From contig DASTKT010000008.1 of the NCBI GenBank assembly GCA_035715725.1, positions 1 through 14,300 of the forward strand: 14,300 nt of DNA, in the 5' to 3' direction. The notes below the pieces were generated by a model. That model did not search any database and had not been told where the DNA came from. It saw only the letters and a list, made by a program, of their open reading frames with translations. The translations under genes and the position numbers were made by a program. Position 1 is the first letter of the stretch. Each line of letters begins with the position of its first letter. Source of the stretch: JADGGV01 sp035715725 (GTDB lineage: Bacteria > Gemmatimonadota > Gemmatimonadetes > Longimicrobiales > RSA9). Positions 6,814 through 13,239 of the stretch are shown here, piece by piece.

Positions 6814-7773
6814 TCAGACGCGGGCGGCGGCCGGCGGAGTGCCGCGGGTGCGCGCGGCCGACTTCGTGTCGCCCCAGCGGTTGTGGATCTCGAGCAGCAG
6901 CGGGGACGCGACGAAGATCGAGGAGTACGTCCCGGTCATGATCCCGACGATGAGGATCTCGGCGAACGTGCGCAGCATCTCGCCGCCCAGGAAGAAGAGG
7001 GCGTAGAGCGTGGCCAGCGTGGTCGAGACCGTGAGCACCGTGCGGGGGAGCGTCTCGTTGATCGAGAGGTCCAGGATCTTGATGAAGGGCTCGCGGCGGC
7101 CGATCCGCTTCAGGTTCTCGCGGATCCGATCGAAGATGATGACCGTGTCGTTGAGCGAGTAGCCGACGATGGTGAGCACGGCGGCCACGGTCGGGAGCGA
7201 CACCTCGATGCGGAACGCGGCGATGAAGCCGATCGTGATGAGGATGTCGTGGAACGTGGCGAGCGTGGCCGCGAGGCCGAACCTCCACTCGAACCGGAAC
7301 GCCAGGTAGATGAGCGTCGCCAGGAAGGAGAAGAGGACGGCCAGCACGCCCTTCGTTCGGAGCTCGCCGCCGACCTTGGGGCCGACGGCCTCGGTGCGCA
7401 CGACGCGGAACGACTGCTGACCGAAGCGCTGCGCCAGGCCCCGCGTGATGCGATCGGCCACCTCGGCCGCGCCCCTGGCGAACTGCGGCGCGCGGATGAG
7501 GAACTCGTTCTCGGCGCCGAACTTCGTGATCTCGGTCCCGGGGATGAGCGGCTCCACGACCTGGCGGAGGTCCGCGACCGAGACCGGCTTGTCGAAGTGG
7601 ACCTGGACGAGCGTGCCGCCGAGGAAGTCCACGCTCCAGTTCAGGAAGTCGCCGCGTGTGACCTGCCAGTAGACCCCCATGAAGAGGCCGAGCAGGATGG
7701 CGATGATGCTGCCGAGATAGGCCTTCTTGCGGGCCTCGATGAACTGGAACTGCGCGTTGCCGAAGAGTCGCAT
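6814..7773 (-). CDS. secF: protein translocase subunit SecF
   Basis: SecF is a 319-residue inner-membrane protein that with SecD uses the proton gradient to complete export through SecYEG. A first membrane segment lies at about 18-36. It is followed by the VDFLGGTLVQVHF region (48-60), a small periplasmic domain to about 140, and then five further hydrophobic segments. The family motif VGYSLNDTVIIFDRIREN is at 203-220. Length and topology are normal for a stand-alone SecF. The ATG at 7771-7773 gives MRLFGNAQFQFIEARKKAY, an N-terminus typical of the family. It follows secD by 21 bp in the same operon and is followed by a strong hairpin. Confidence 0.97.
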   Translation of the reverse strand: MRLFGNAQFQFIEARKKAYLGSIIAILLGLFMGVYWQVTRGDFLNWSVDFLGGTLVQVHFDKPVSVADLRQVVEPLIPGTEITKFGAENEFLIRAPQFARGAAEVADRITRGLAQRFGQQSFRVVRTEAVGPKVGGELRTKGVLAVLFSFLATLIYLAFRFEWRFGLAATLATFHDILITIGFIAAFRIEVSLPTVAAVLTIVGYSLNDTVIIFDRIRENLKRIGRREPFIKILDLSINETLPRTVLTVSTTLATLYALFFLGGEMLRTFAEILIVGIMTGTYSSIFVASPLLLEIHNRWGDTKSAARTRGTPPAAARV

Positions 7774-7794
7774 GGCCGTGTCCGTCGTCCGACG

Positions 7795-9441
7795 TCAGAT
7801 GCTCAAGGGCGCCGTCGCCTGCCGCCGCTGCATGTAGGCCATGAACAGCGTGCGGGTGACGAAGACCGCCGAGAAGAAGGAGGCGATGATACCGACCGAG
7901 AGGGTCACCGCGAAGCCGCGGACCGGCCCGGTGCCGACGTAGTACAGGATCAGCGCCGTGATCAGCGTGGTCAGGTGCGTATCGATGATCGCGGACATGG
8001 CCTCGGAGAAGCCGGCGTCGACGGCCGCGCGAACGGTGCGGCCGGCGATGAGCTCTTCTCGTATGCGCTCGAACTGGAGCACGTTGGCGTCCACGCCCAT
8101 CCCGACCGAAAGAATGAAGCCGGCGATTCCGGGGGCGGTCAACGTCGCCTTGAAGGCGGCGAGCCCGCCGAGCACGACCACCACGTAGGCGAGCATGCCG
8201 ACGATGGCGAGGAAGCCGGCGAAGTGGTAGTAGCCGATCATGATCAGGATCACGAGCAGGACCCCGACGAGACCGGCGATCTGGCCCTGGAGCACCGAGT
8301 CGGCGCCGAGGGACGGACCGATCGTGCGCTCCTCGACGACGTGCAGCGGCGCGGGGAGCGCGCCGGCACGGAGCACGAGCGCAAGATCGCGGGCCTGGTC
8401 GAGCGGCGCCTGGCCCATCTCGATCTGGCCACGGTTCGAGATCGTGCTGCGAACGACCGGGGCGCTGTAGACCTGGTTGTCGAGGACGATCGAGATCCGG
8501 TCGCCGATGTGCTGGCTGGTGACGCGCTCGAAGGTGCGGCCACCGCGGCGGTTCAGCGTGAAGCTGACGATCGTCTGGTTGAACTGGGGGTCGCGGCCCG
8601 CCTGCGCATCCTCGAGGAGGTCGCCGGTGAGGAAGGGCCGCTTGTCGAGCGCGTAGACGCGGCGGTAGAGCGTGGCGCCCCGCCCCTCCGGCTTGGCGCC
8701 CAGCAGGAGCTGCGTCTCGCGGGGGAGGAGGCGCTGGACGGCCGGCAGCGCGAGGTACTTCTCGAGCGTCGGGACGTCCGTCTCGGGAACCAGGTACTCG
8801 CCCGGCTGGCCGCCCTCCAGCAGCAGGCTGCTGAACGGCTGCGCGCTGGCGGAGGTGTCGGTGGACGCGACGGCGGCCGCGGAGGTGTCGGCGCCGGCCT
8901 TCGTCGTGTCGTTCTGCGCCGCCGAGTCCCGCTTCGCGGTGCTGTCCTTCTGCCCGAAGATGAGCTGGTTCAGCTCGCGCGGCTGCTGCGGACCCTGGCG
9001 CGCGGCCGGCGCGGCGGCGCCGGGCCCGAGCGTGGCGACGATGGCGCGGTCGATGCGTGGGAGCGCCTCGTTCACGTCCCGGCCGTCCTGGACCAGCAGG
9101 AACTGCAGGTACGCCGTCTGCTCGATGATGTTCTTGGCGCGCTGCGGATCGCGGATCCCGGCCAGCTCGACGATGATCCGATCCGAGCCGACCTTCTGCA
9201 CGAGCGGCTCCTCGACGCCGAACTGATCGATCCGGTTACGCACGATCTGGAGCGCGCGATCGGTGGCGTCGGCCTTGGCGGCGGGGGTCAGCGTCCCGGC
9301 GCTGTCGGCCACCTCGAGGGCCAGGTGCATGCCCCCCTGGAGGTCGAGGCCGAGCTTGAGCCCGTTCTTCCACAGGAACCCTGCGGCGACGAGCAGCACG
9401 GCCAGGATCACCAGGATTCGGCCTTTGAGCGTGCCGAACAT
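7795..9441 (-). CDS. secD: protein translocase subunit SecD
   Basis: SecD is a 548-residue inner-membrane partner of SecF. An N-terminal membrane segment (about 8-24) leads into LGLDLQGGMHLALEV (30-44), the large periplasmic P1 region, and a C-terminal bundle of membrane segments from about 388 to 535. The family motif GMGVDANVLQFERIREEL is at 447-464; most SecD proteins have Ile where Gln 456 stands here. Residues about 140-205 form a polar low-complexity insert rich in Ala, Ser, Thr, Asp and Gln, so P1 is longer than in compact homologues. The ATG at 9441 precedes the first hydrophobic segment directly. secD heads the operon secD-secF, with a plausible promoter at 9507-9535. Confidence 0.97.
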   Translation of the reverse strand: MFGTLKGRILVILAVLLVAAGFLWKNGLKLGLDLQGGMHLALEVADSAGTLTPAAKADATDRALQIVRNRIDQFGVEEPLVQKVGSDRIIVELAGIRDPQRAKNIIEQTAYLQFLLVQDGRDVNEALPRIDRAIVATLGPGAAAPAARQGPQQPRELNQLIFGQKDSTAKRDSAAQNDTTKAGADTSAAAVASTDTSASAQPFSSLLLEGGQPGEYLVPETDVPTLEKYLALPAVQRLLPRETQLLLGAKPEGRGATLYRRVYALDKRPFLTGDLLEDAQAGRDPQFNQTIVSFTLNRRGGRTFERVTSQHIGDRISIVLDNQVYSAPVVRSTISNRGQIEMGQAPLDQARDLALVLRAGALPAPLHVVEERTIGPSLGADSVLQGQIAGLVGVLLVILIMIGYYHFAGFLAIVGMLAYVVVVLGGLAAFKATLTAPGIAGFILSVGMGVDANVLQFERIREELIAGRTVRAAVDAGFSEAMSAIIDTHLTTLITALILYYVGTGPVRGFAVTLSVGIIASFFSAVFVTRTLFMAYMQRRQATAPLSI

Positions 9442-9506
9442 GACGACGTCTTTCTCCGTGTGAGACGCGAAGCTCGCGAGCGGACGCGGCTGGGAAACAA
9501 GCCAGA

Positions 9507-9535
9507 AAGGTCGCCACCGCCCGAGGGATTGTCAA
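9507..9535 (-). promoter_or_regulatory. candidate promoter for secD-secF
   Basis: The minus strand has a perfect -35 hexamer TTGACA (plus-strand bases 9530-9535), then 17 bases, then GACCTT (9507-9512). The latter keeps only the A and final T of the -10 consensus. The position, 66 bp upstream of the secD ATG, is suitable. The strength of the -10 is the weak point. Confidence 0.45.
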
Positions 9536-9750
9536 CGACCGGGGGCGGCCCAGGAACGAGCACCCCCGGCGGGACTACACCCCTTGCGGTCCGGGGGTCC
9601 AGCGCGGCTGGCGGGAGCGAGGGCAGAGGGCCGGATCGGCGCGCCCGAAGGCGGAGCGCGGCGGCGGCGGTGGCCGGGCGCGCGCGGGCGCCGCGGGGCC
9701 GCAAGTCCGCGCGGGATCCGGCGAATCGCGGGGCTCGGCGGGTTCGGTCC

Positions 9751-9779
9751 TTGCCCTCGTTCCGCGTCGTCTTTACCCT
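9751..9779 (+). promoter_or_regulatory. candidate promoter for the HD-GYP response regulator
   Basis: TTGCCC (9751-9756; 4 of 6 consensus) is separated by 17 bases from TACCCT (9774-9779), which has the conserved TA and final T. The predicted start is near 9786, giving a leader of about 60 nt before the GTG at 9846. This is a weak match found by eye. Confidence 0.35.
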
Positions 9780-9845
9780 TCGGGTTCACACCCTTGCACA
9801 GGCGGAGGCCGGGCGGAGCGGCCGGGAACGTTTCAGGAGCCTAGC

Positions 9846-10952
9846 GTGGCGGACATCCCCCTCGAAGAGGCACGGGTCCTCGTCATCGACGACGAGCAGT
9901 CGAACATCGTACTCCTCGAGCGCATCCTGCAGCGAAGCGGCTACGGGCATGTGCGGAGCACGACGGACCCGCTGATGGCGCTCCCGCTGTTCATCGAGTT
10001 CGAGCCGGACCTCGTGCTGCTGGACCTGCACATGCCGCAGATGGACGGCTTCGAGGTGCTCGAGCAGCTCCGGGAGCAGATCCCGGCGGACGGGTACCTG
10101 CCGATCCTGGTGCTCACCGGGGACGTCTCGGCGGCGGCGAAGCAGAAGGCGCTGGCGAACGGCGCGAAGGACTTCCTGACGAAGCCGCTGGACGTGGTGG
10201 AGATCGGGCTGCGGATCCGGAACCTGCTGCACACGCGCTTCCTGCACCTGCGGCTGCAGGACCAGAACCAGGAGCTGGCGGAGCGGGTGCAGGCGCGCAC
10301 CCGGGAGCTGGAGCTGGCGCGGCAGGAGACGCTGGAGCGGCTGGCGCGGGCGGCGGAATACCGCGACTTCGACACCGGGAAGCACGCGCAGCGGGTCGGC
10401 GAGCTGGCGGCGCTGATCGCGGACGCCCTCGGACTGGCGGCGGAACAGGTCTCGCTGATCCGGCAGGCGGCGCCGCTGCACGACATCGGCAAGATCGGGG
10501 TGTCGGACTCGGTGCTCCTGAAGCCGACCAACCTGACACGCGAGGAGTTCGAGCAGATGAAGGCGCACACGATGATCGGCGCCGGCCTGCTCTCGGGGAG
10601 CCGCTCCCCGCTCCTCCAGCTCGCGCAGGAGATCGCGCTCTACCACCACGAGCGCTGGGACGGGCTGGGCTACGCGCGCCTGAAGGGCCCGGAGACGCCG
10701 CTCGCGGCGCGCATCGTGGCGCTGGCGGACGTGTTCGACGCGCTCACGCACGCGCGGCCATACCGCGACGCCTGGTCGGTGGAGGAGGTGGTCGAGGAGA
10801 TCCGGCGCCAGGGCGGGAAGCAGTTCGATCCACTGGTGGTGGAGGCGTTCCTGCGGATCCTGCCCGTGCTCCCGCCGGAGTTCTTCGAGATGGACGACTT
10901 CGCGCCGCTCGGAGCGGAGGAGGGGGAGCCGGAGGCGACGCCGATGGCGTGA
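9846..10952 (+). CDS. response regulator with REC and HD-GYP domains
   Basis: The 368-residue cytoplasmic protein combines a receiver domain (about 10-128) with an HD-GYP phosphodiesterase domain (about 165-345), the RpfG-like arrangement that degrades c-di-GMP. REC shows the acidic pair Asp 15/Asp 16, phosphoacceptor Asp 60 in LLDLHMP, Thr 91 and Lys 113. A heptad-like helical linker at about 130-165 joins the domains. The HD-GYP part has DTGKHAQRV (176-184), the HD pair His 212-Asp 213 in LHDIGKIGV, HHERWDG (267-273) and ALADVFDALTHARPYR (292-307). The GYP loop reads GYARLKG (275-281), with Ala for Pro and one residue fewer than the usual GYPxGLxG, so catalysis or partner binding may differ. 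The GTG at 9846 was chosen because AGGAG lies 6 nt upstream. No sensor kinase is adjacent. Confidence 0.93.
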   Translation: MADIPLEEARVLVIDDEQSNIVLLERILQRSGYGHVRSTTDPLMALPLFIEFEPDLVLLDLHMPQMDGFEVLEQLREQIPADGYLPILVLTGDVSAAAKQKALANGAKDFLTKPLDVVEIGLRIRNLLHTRFLHLRLQDQNQELAERVQARTRELELARQETLERLARAAEYRDFDTGKHAQRVGELAALIADALGLAAEQVSLIRQAAPLHDIGKIGVSDSVLLKPTNLTREEFEQMKAHTMIGAGLLSGSRSPLLQLAQEIALYHHERWDGLGYARLKGPETPLAARIVALADVFDALTHARPYRDAWSVEEVVEEIRRQGGKQFDPLVVEAFLRILPVLPPEFFEMDDFAPLGAEEGEPEATPMA

Positions 10953-10972
10953 GAACGGCGGGGCGGTGCTCG

Positions 10973-11015
10973 AAAGCGGGGGCGGTGTCCGGGGGGACGC
11001 CGCCCCCGCTTTTTT
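10973..11015 (+). terminator. intrinsic terminator of the HD-GYP gene
   Basis: An 18-bp stem (10973-10990 with 10995-11012, one G-U pair) encloses a GGGG loop and ends in six T residues (11010-11015). It lies 20 bp after the stop codon. The A-run at the base of the left arm means it could also work in the opposite direction. Confidence 0.93.
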
Positions 11016-11047
11016 GCCGGGCATCCTCGCTAGGACGGGAACGGATC

Positions 11048-11063
11048 AACAGCATTTTCACCG
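11048..11063 (+). repeat. left end of an inverted-repeat (MITE-like) element, cut off by the intron
   Basis: The 16 bases AACAGCATTTTCACCG, joined across the intron to CAGAG at 12993-12997, match the reverse complement of 13118-13138 at 20 of 21 positions. They form one terminal inverted repeat of a small element whose remainder lies at 12993-13138. The intron is inserted 16 bp inside this end. Confidence 0.75.
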
Positions 11064-11136
11064 GTAGGAGTAGGGACGGGGGTCGCCCCCCGCCCCCTCC
11101 ACAGATCCCGGCGTGCGGCACTACCGCACCGGGCTC
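11064..11136 (-). ncRNA. group II intron domains V and VI
   Basis: Domain V spans 11104-11136. It opens GAGCCCGGTGCGG with the catalytic AGC triad, pairs with CCGCACGCCGGGATC, and leaves the typical two-base bulge. Domain VI spans 11067-11100: GGAG/CTCC at its base, a G-rich stem and a GCGA (GNRA) tetraloop. The unpaired A opposite plus-strand base 11071 lies 7 nt from the 3' splice site, as expected for the lariat branch point. Confidence 0.9.
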
Positions 11137-11146
11137 CTGCCTCGGG

Positions 11147-12499
11147 TCATGACGCGAAGCGCGCCCACGGGTACGGGTGACAGATGCGCGGGAGCGGAAG
11201 CCAGCGCCGGGTCAGTGCTTCCATGCGCTGCCGGGTCAGGCGCATCCTCTGGCTGCGGCGTCGCAGACTGGCCTGCCACAGTCGGATGATGGCCAACCGG
11301 AAGGTGCTGAGCGTGCGGCTATTGCTGGGCACCCCGTGGTAGCGGAAGTACCCCTGCATGACCGCCCGCAAGTACGCCCCTTGTTCCGGGACGGGGTGGT
11401 GCATGCGTCGCTTCAGCTCCGCCTTCACCTCCTGGAGCTTGGTCCGCATGCGCTTCGGCATCGTGCGACGCAGCACCGTAAAGCTGCCCTTCCGCGTCTT
11501 CCCGCAACTGTGCGTGAAGCCGAGGAAGTCGAAGGTGCCGGGCTTCTCCCCTCGCCCCGCTCGCCACTCCGCCGCCGGCTTGCGGCCGAAGGGAAGTAGC
11601 CGGGTCTTGTCCGGGTGAAGCTCCAGGCCGAAGGCCGCAAACCGCTCGCGCAGCTCGGCCAGGAAACGTTCGGCCTCCGCTCGATGCTCGAAGCCCACGA
11701 CGAAGTCATCGGCGTAGCGCACGACCACCACCGCGCCGCGTGCCTGCCGCTTCCTCCACCGCTGGGCCCACAGGTCGAAGACGTAGTGCAAGTAGAGGTT
11801 CGCGAGTAGCGGGCTGATGCTGCCCCCCTGCACGGCCCCCTCCTCACTCCGTCTCCACTCCCCCTCCTCCAGCACGCCGGCGGCCAGCCACTTCTGCACC
11901 AGCCGCACGATGCGCCGGTCCGCGATGCGGTGCTCCAGGAACTTCACCACCCATTCGTGCTTCAGCGTGTCGAAGAAGCTGCGAATGTCGGCATCGAGCA
12001 CCCAGTTCACCGGCTCGTTCTGGATCCCGAGCGCGAGCGCGTCCAGCGCCTGGTGAGCGCTTCGCCCCGGCCGAAACCCATACGAGAAGCCAAGGAAGTC
12101 CGTCTCGTAGATCGCGTTCAGCACAAGGACGACGGCGCGCTGGACCAGCTTGTCCTCCAGCGCGGGAACGCCGAGCGGCCGCTGCCGCCCGTCCGCCTTC
12201 GGGATGAACGCCCTGCGAACCGGCTTCGCCCGGTACGCCCCCCGCTTGAGGCGCTCCGACAAGTCTCGGAGATGCTCCTCCAGGTGCTCGCCGTAGCTCT
12301 CCCACGTCTCGCCGTCCACGCCCGCCGCCGCGTTCCGCTGGAGTGCGAAGTAGGCCGCGCGCAGCCGCGCCGGGTCATAGACATGGTGCAGCAGGGCCGT
12401 GAACCGCTCCCTCCCGTCCCGCTGTGCCACTTCCCGTATCCGCTCGAGCGCACTGGGCGCGTCCATTCCGGCGCTGGGTCCGGGTCGCGTTTTGCTCAA
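11147..12499 (-). CDS. ltrA: group II intron-encoded reverse transcriptase/maturase
   Basis: The 450-residue protein helps its intron fold and splice, and copies it into new DNA sites. RT motifs run in order: NAAAGVDGETWE (56-67), IPKADGRQRPLGVPALEDKLVQ (99-120), DADIRSFFDTLKHEW (169-183), EGAVQGGSISPLLANLYLHYVFD (220-242), the catalytic YADD (262-265), HPDKTRLL (295-302) and FDFLGF (323-328). A maturase (X) domain follows at about 340-435. The chain ends shortly after LPRICHPYPWARF, so there is no HNH endonuclease domain. Such proteins are thought to prime from replication intermediates rather than cut the second strand. The start is a TTG at 12499 with GGGGAGG 5 nt upstream; an in-frame ATG at residue 12 is the alternative. 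No frameshift or premature stop is seen. Confidence 0.95.
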   Translation of the reverse strand: MSKTRPGPSAGMDAPSALERIREVAQRDGRERFTALLHHVYDPARLRAAYFALQRNAAAGVDGETWESYGEHLEEHLRDLSERLKRGAYRAKPVRRAFIPKADGRQRPLGVPALEDKLVQRAVVLVLNAIYETDFLGFSYGFRPGRSAHQALDALALGIQNEPVNWVLDADIRSFFDTLKHEWVVKFLEHRIADRRIVRLVQKWLAAGVLEEGEWRRSEEGAVQGGSISPLLANLYLHYVFDLWAQRWRKRQARGAVVVVRYADDFVVGFEHRAEAERFLAELRERFAAFGLELHPDKTRLLPFGRKPAAEWRAGRGEKPGTFDFLGFTHSCGKTRKGSFTVLRRTMPKRMRTKLQEVKAELKRRMHHPVPEQGAYLRAVMQGYFRYHGVPSNSRTLSTFRLAIIRLWQASLRRRSQRMRLTRQRMEALTRRWLPLPRICHPYPWARFAS

Positions 12500-12992
12500 G
12501 CGGCCTCCCCTTGGCCCGCCCCCTTCCCTCCACCCCCTCCGTCGCCCGTTCCGGGGCGTTGTTCGAGGGCTTCCCGGGTACTACGAGGCGGTCCGACTTC
12601 CCACGGCCGTACGTCGCCGACGTGCCCCCTCAGGGTTCCCGGCGCGGCCTGGCCGTCTGGCCACCAGGCAGCCGTGGGATCTCCCGGTTCCCGCGCGAGG
12701 TGCGTCCGTACATGCACGGGGTCTTCGACCGCGCAGGGCCCAGCGGTGCCTCGCGAAATCGGCACCCCCGGTGTGGCCTTCCGCTGCCTCTGAGAGCGTC
12801 GGCGCCCCAAACGCCCCGCCCAGGGCGGGGTCTCCTTTTCGCGGCTCGATACCCGGCCTGCACGTCCCCCTGTCAACGCTTCGACGGCACGGTTACCCCT
12901 GCCGCCGCATGACTCGGGGCCGGTGTGGGTCGCTAGCCCTTCACCGTCTAGAACTTTCATCTATAACACCTCGCCGGTTTTGACCGGCGCAC
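12500..12992 (-). ncRNA. group II intron domains I-III and 5' part of domain IV
   Basis: This non-coding ribozyme portion lies between the GTGCG 5' end and the maturase start. Immediately after the 5' end a 7-bp hairpin CGCCGGT/ACCGGCG with a CAAA loop can be drawn (12972-12989). EBS1 is at 12792-12786 and a candidate EBS2 at 12902-12896. Open frames here, such as one of 154 codons at 12496-12960, are by-products of the GC-rich RNA. I did not attempt a full secondary structure. Confidence 0.8.
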
Positions 12993-13138
12993 CAGAGGCG
13001 CAGAGGGCACAGAGGATTGCCGGGCACCGGAAGCTCGCCGGGGTGATGCATCATTTTTTTGATGTCATGTCCGGCGCACGCAGGTGGCCGGCGTGACGCC
13101 GTTATCCCCTCGGCGTACTCTGCGGTGAAAACGCTGTT
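12993..13138 (+). repeat. main part and right end of the inverted-repeat (MITE-like) element
   Basis: Together with 11048-11063 this makes an element of about 162 bp once the intron is removed. It opens with CAGAGG-type repeats (CAGAGGCGCAGAGGGCACAG), has a centre containing GATGCATC and a T7 run near 13045-13060, and ends CTCTGCGGTGAAAACGCTGTT (13118-13138), the inverse of the left end. No ORF is present. GC content falls noticeably at the ends and centre compared with the neighbours. Direct repeats flanking the whole element are not evident. Confidence 0.7.
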
Positions 13139-13187
13139 TTTGGACGTGCGGCCGCCCGCGAAGGCCGGGCCGCTTCCCCCACGTGAC

Positions 13188-13229
13188 GAAAAACCACGGG
13201 GGCGGCCGCGGATCGCGACCGCCCCCGTG
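13188..13229 (-). terminator. intrinsic terminator of the acyltransferase gene
   Basis: CACGGGGGCGG (13195-13205) pairs with CCGCCCCCGTG (13219-13229). The 13-nt loop can itself pair as CGCG/CGCG. Read on the minus strand the stem is followed by five T residues (13193-13189) after one G. It lies 10 bp after the E2 stop codon. Confidence 0.9.
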
Positions 13230-13239
13230 ATTCGCCGGC

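Larger units (their letters stand above)
9442..9845. other. divergent intergenic region between secD and the HD-GYP gene
   Basis: About 400 bp separate two divergently transcribed genes. Candidate promoters are seen at each end: minus-strand 9507-9535 for secD and plus-strand 9751-9779 for the response regulator. The central stretch at 9540-9740 is very GC-rich, with runs of GGCGG and GCGCG. I found no convincing ORF, tRNA or other RNA there. An 86-codon open frame at 9584-9844 has only Arg/Gly/Ala-rich composition and no recognisable family. Confidence 0.6.
11064..12992 (-). mobile_element. complete group II intron with reverse transcriptase
   Basis: The 1,929-bp retroelement is on the minus strand. 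It begins GTGCG (12992-12988) and ends CTAC (11067-11064), both normal for group II introns. Domain V (11104-11136), domain VI with a bulged A 7 nt from the 3' end, and a maturase ORF in domain IV are all present. Both borders are confirmed by the uninterrupted copy of the target at 13118-13138, which reads CTCTG directly followed by CGGTGAAAA. The 7 bases before the 5' splice site (GCCTCTG, 12999-12993) pair perfectly with CAGAGGC at 12792-12786, a convincing IBS1-EBS1. A weaker IBS2-EBS2 candidate is 13000-13006 with 12896-12902 (7 pairs, one G-U). All parts needed for splicing look intact. It sits between two convergent genes and disrupts neither. I cannot assign the subclass securely. Confidence 0.93.

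Noticed and set aside
9584..9844. 86-codon plus-strand frame in the secD/HD-GYP intergenic region
   Set aside because: It is Arg/Gly/Ala-rich with no family resemblance, overlaps the candidate promoter, and ends directly at the next gene's start.
6754..9975. 1,073-codon open frame on the plus strand
   Set aside because: It is antisense to secF and secD and continues into the HD-GYP gene in the wrong frame. It is low complexity and Arg/Glu/Asp/Gly-rich, without recognisable domains.
10973..11064. Terminator-targeting insertion typical of class C group II introns
   Set aside because: The only nearby terminator lies on the 3'-exon side and points the other way. The real 5' exon is the CAGAGG repeat, with 7 bp of IBS1 pairing.
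12496..12960. 154-codon minus-strand frame before the maturase
   Set aside because: It falls within group II intron domains I-III, which are structural RNA. Similar frames are often annotated as hypothetical proteins in error.
11048..13138. CRISPR array suggested by recurring CAGAGG/CTCTG motifs
   Set aside because: The motifs are 6-8 bases in inverted and tandem positions, without regularly spaced longer repeats or spacers, and no cas gene is present.
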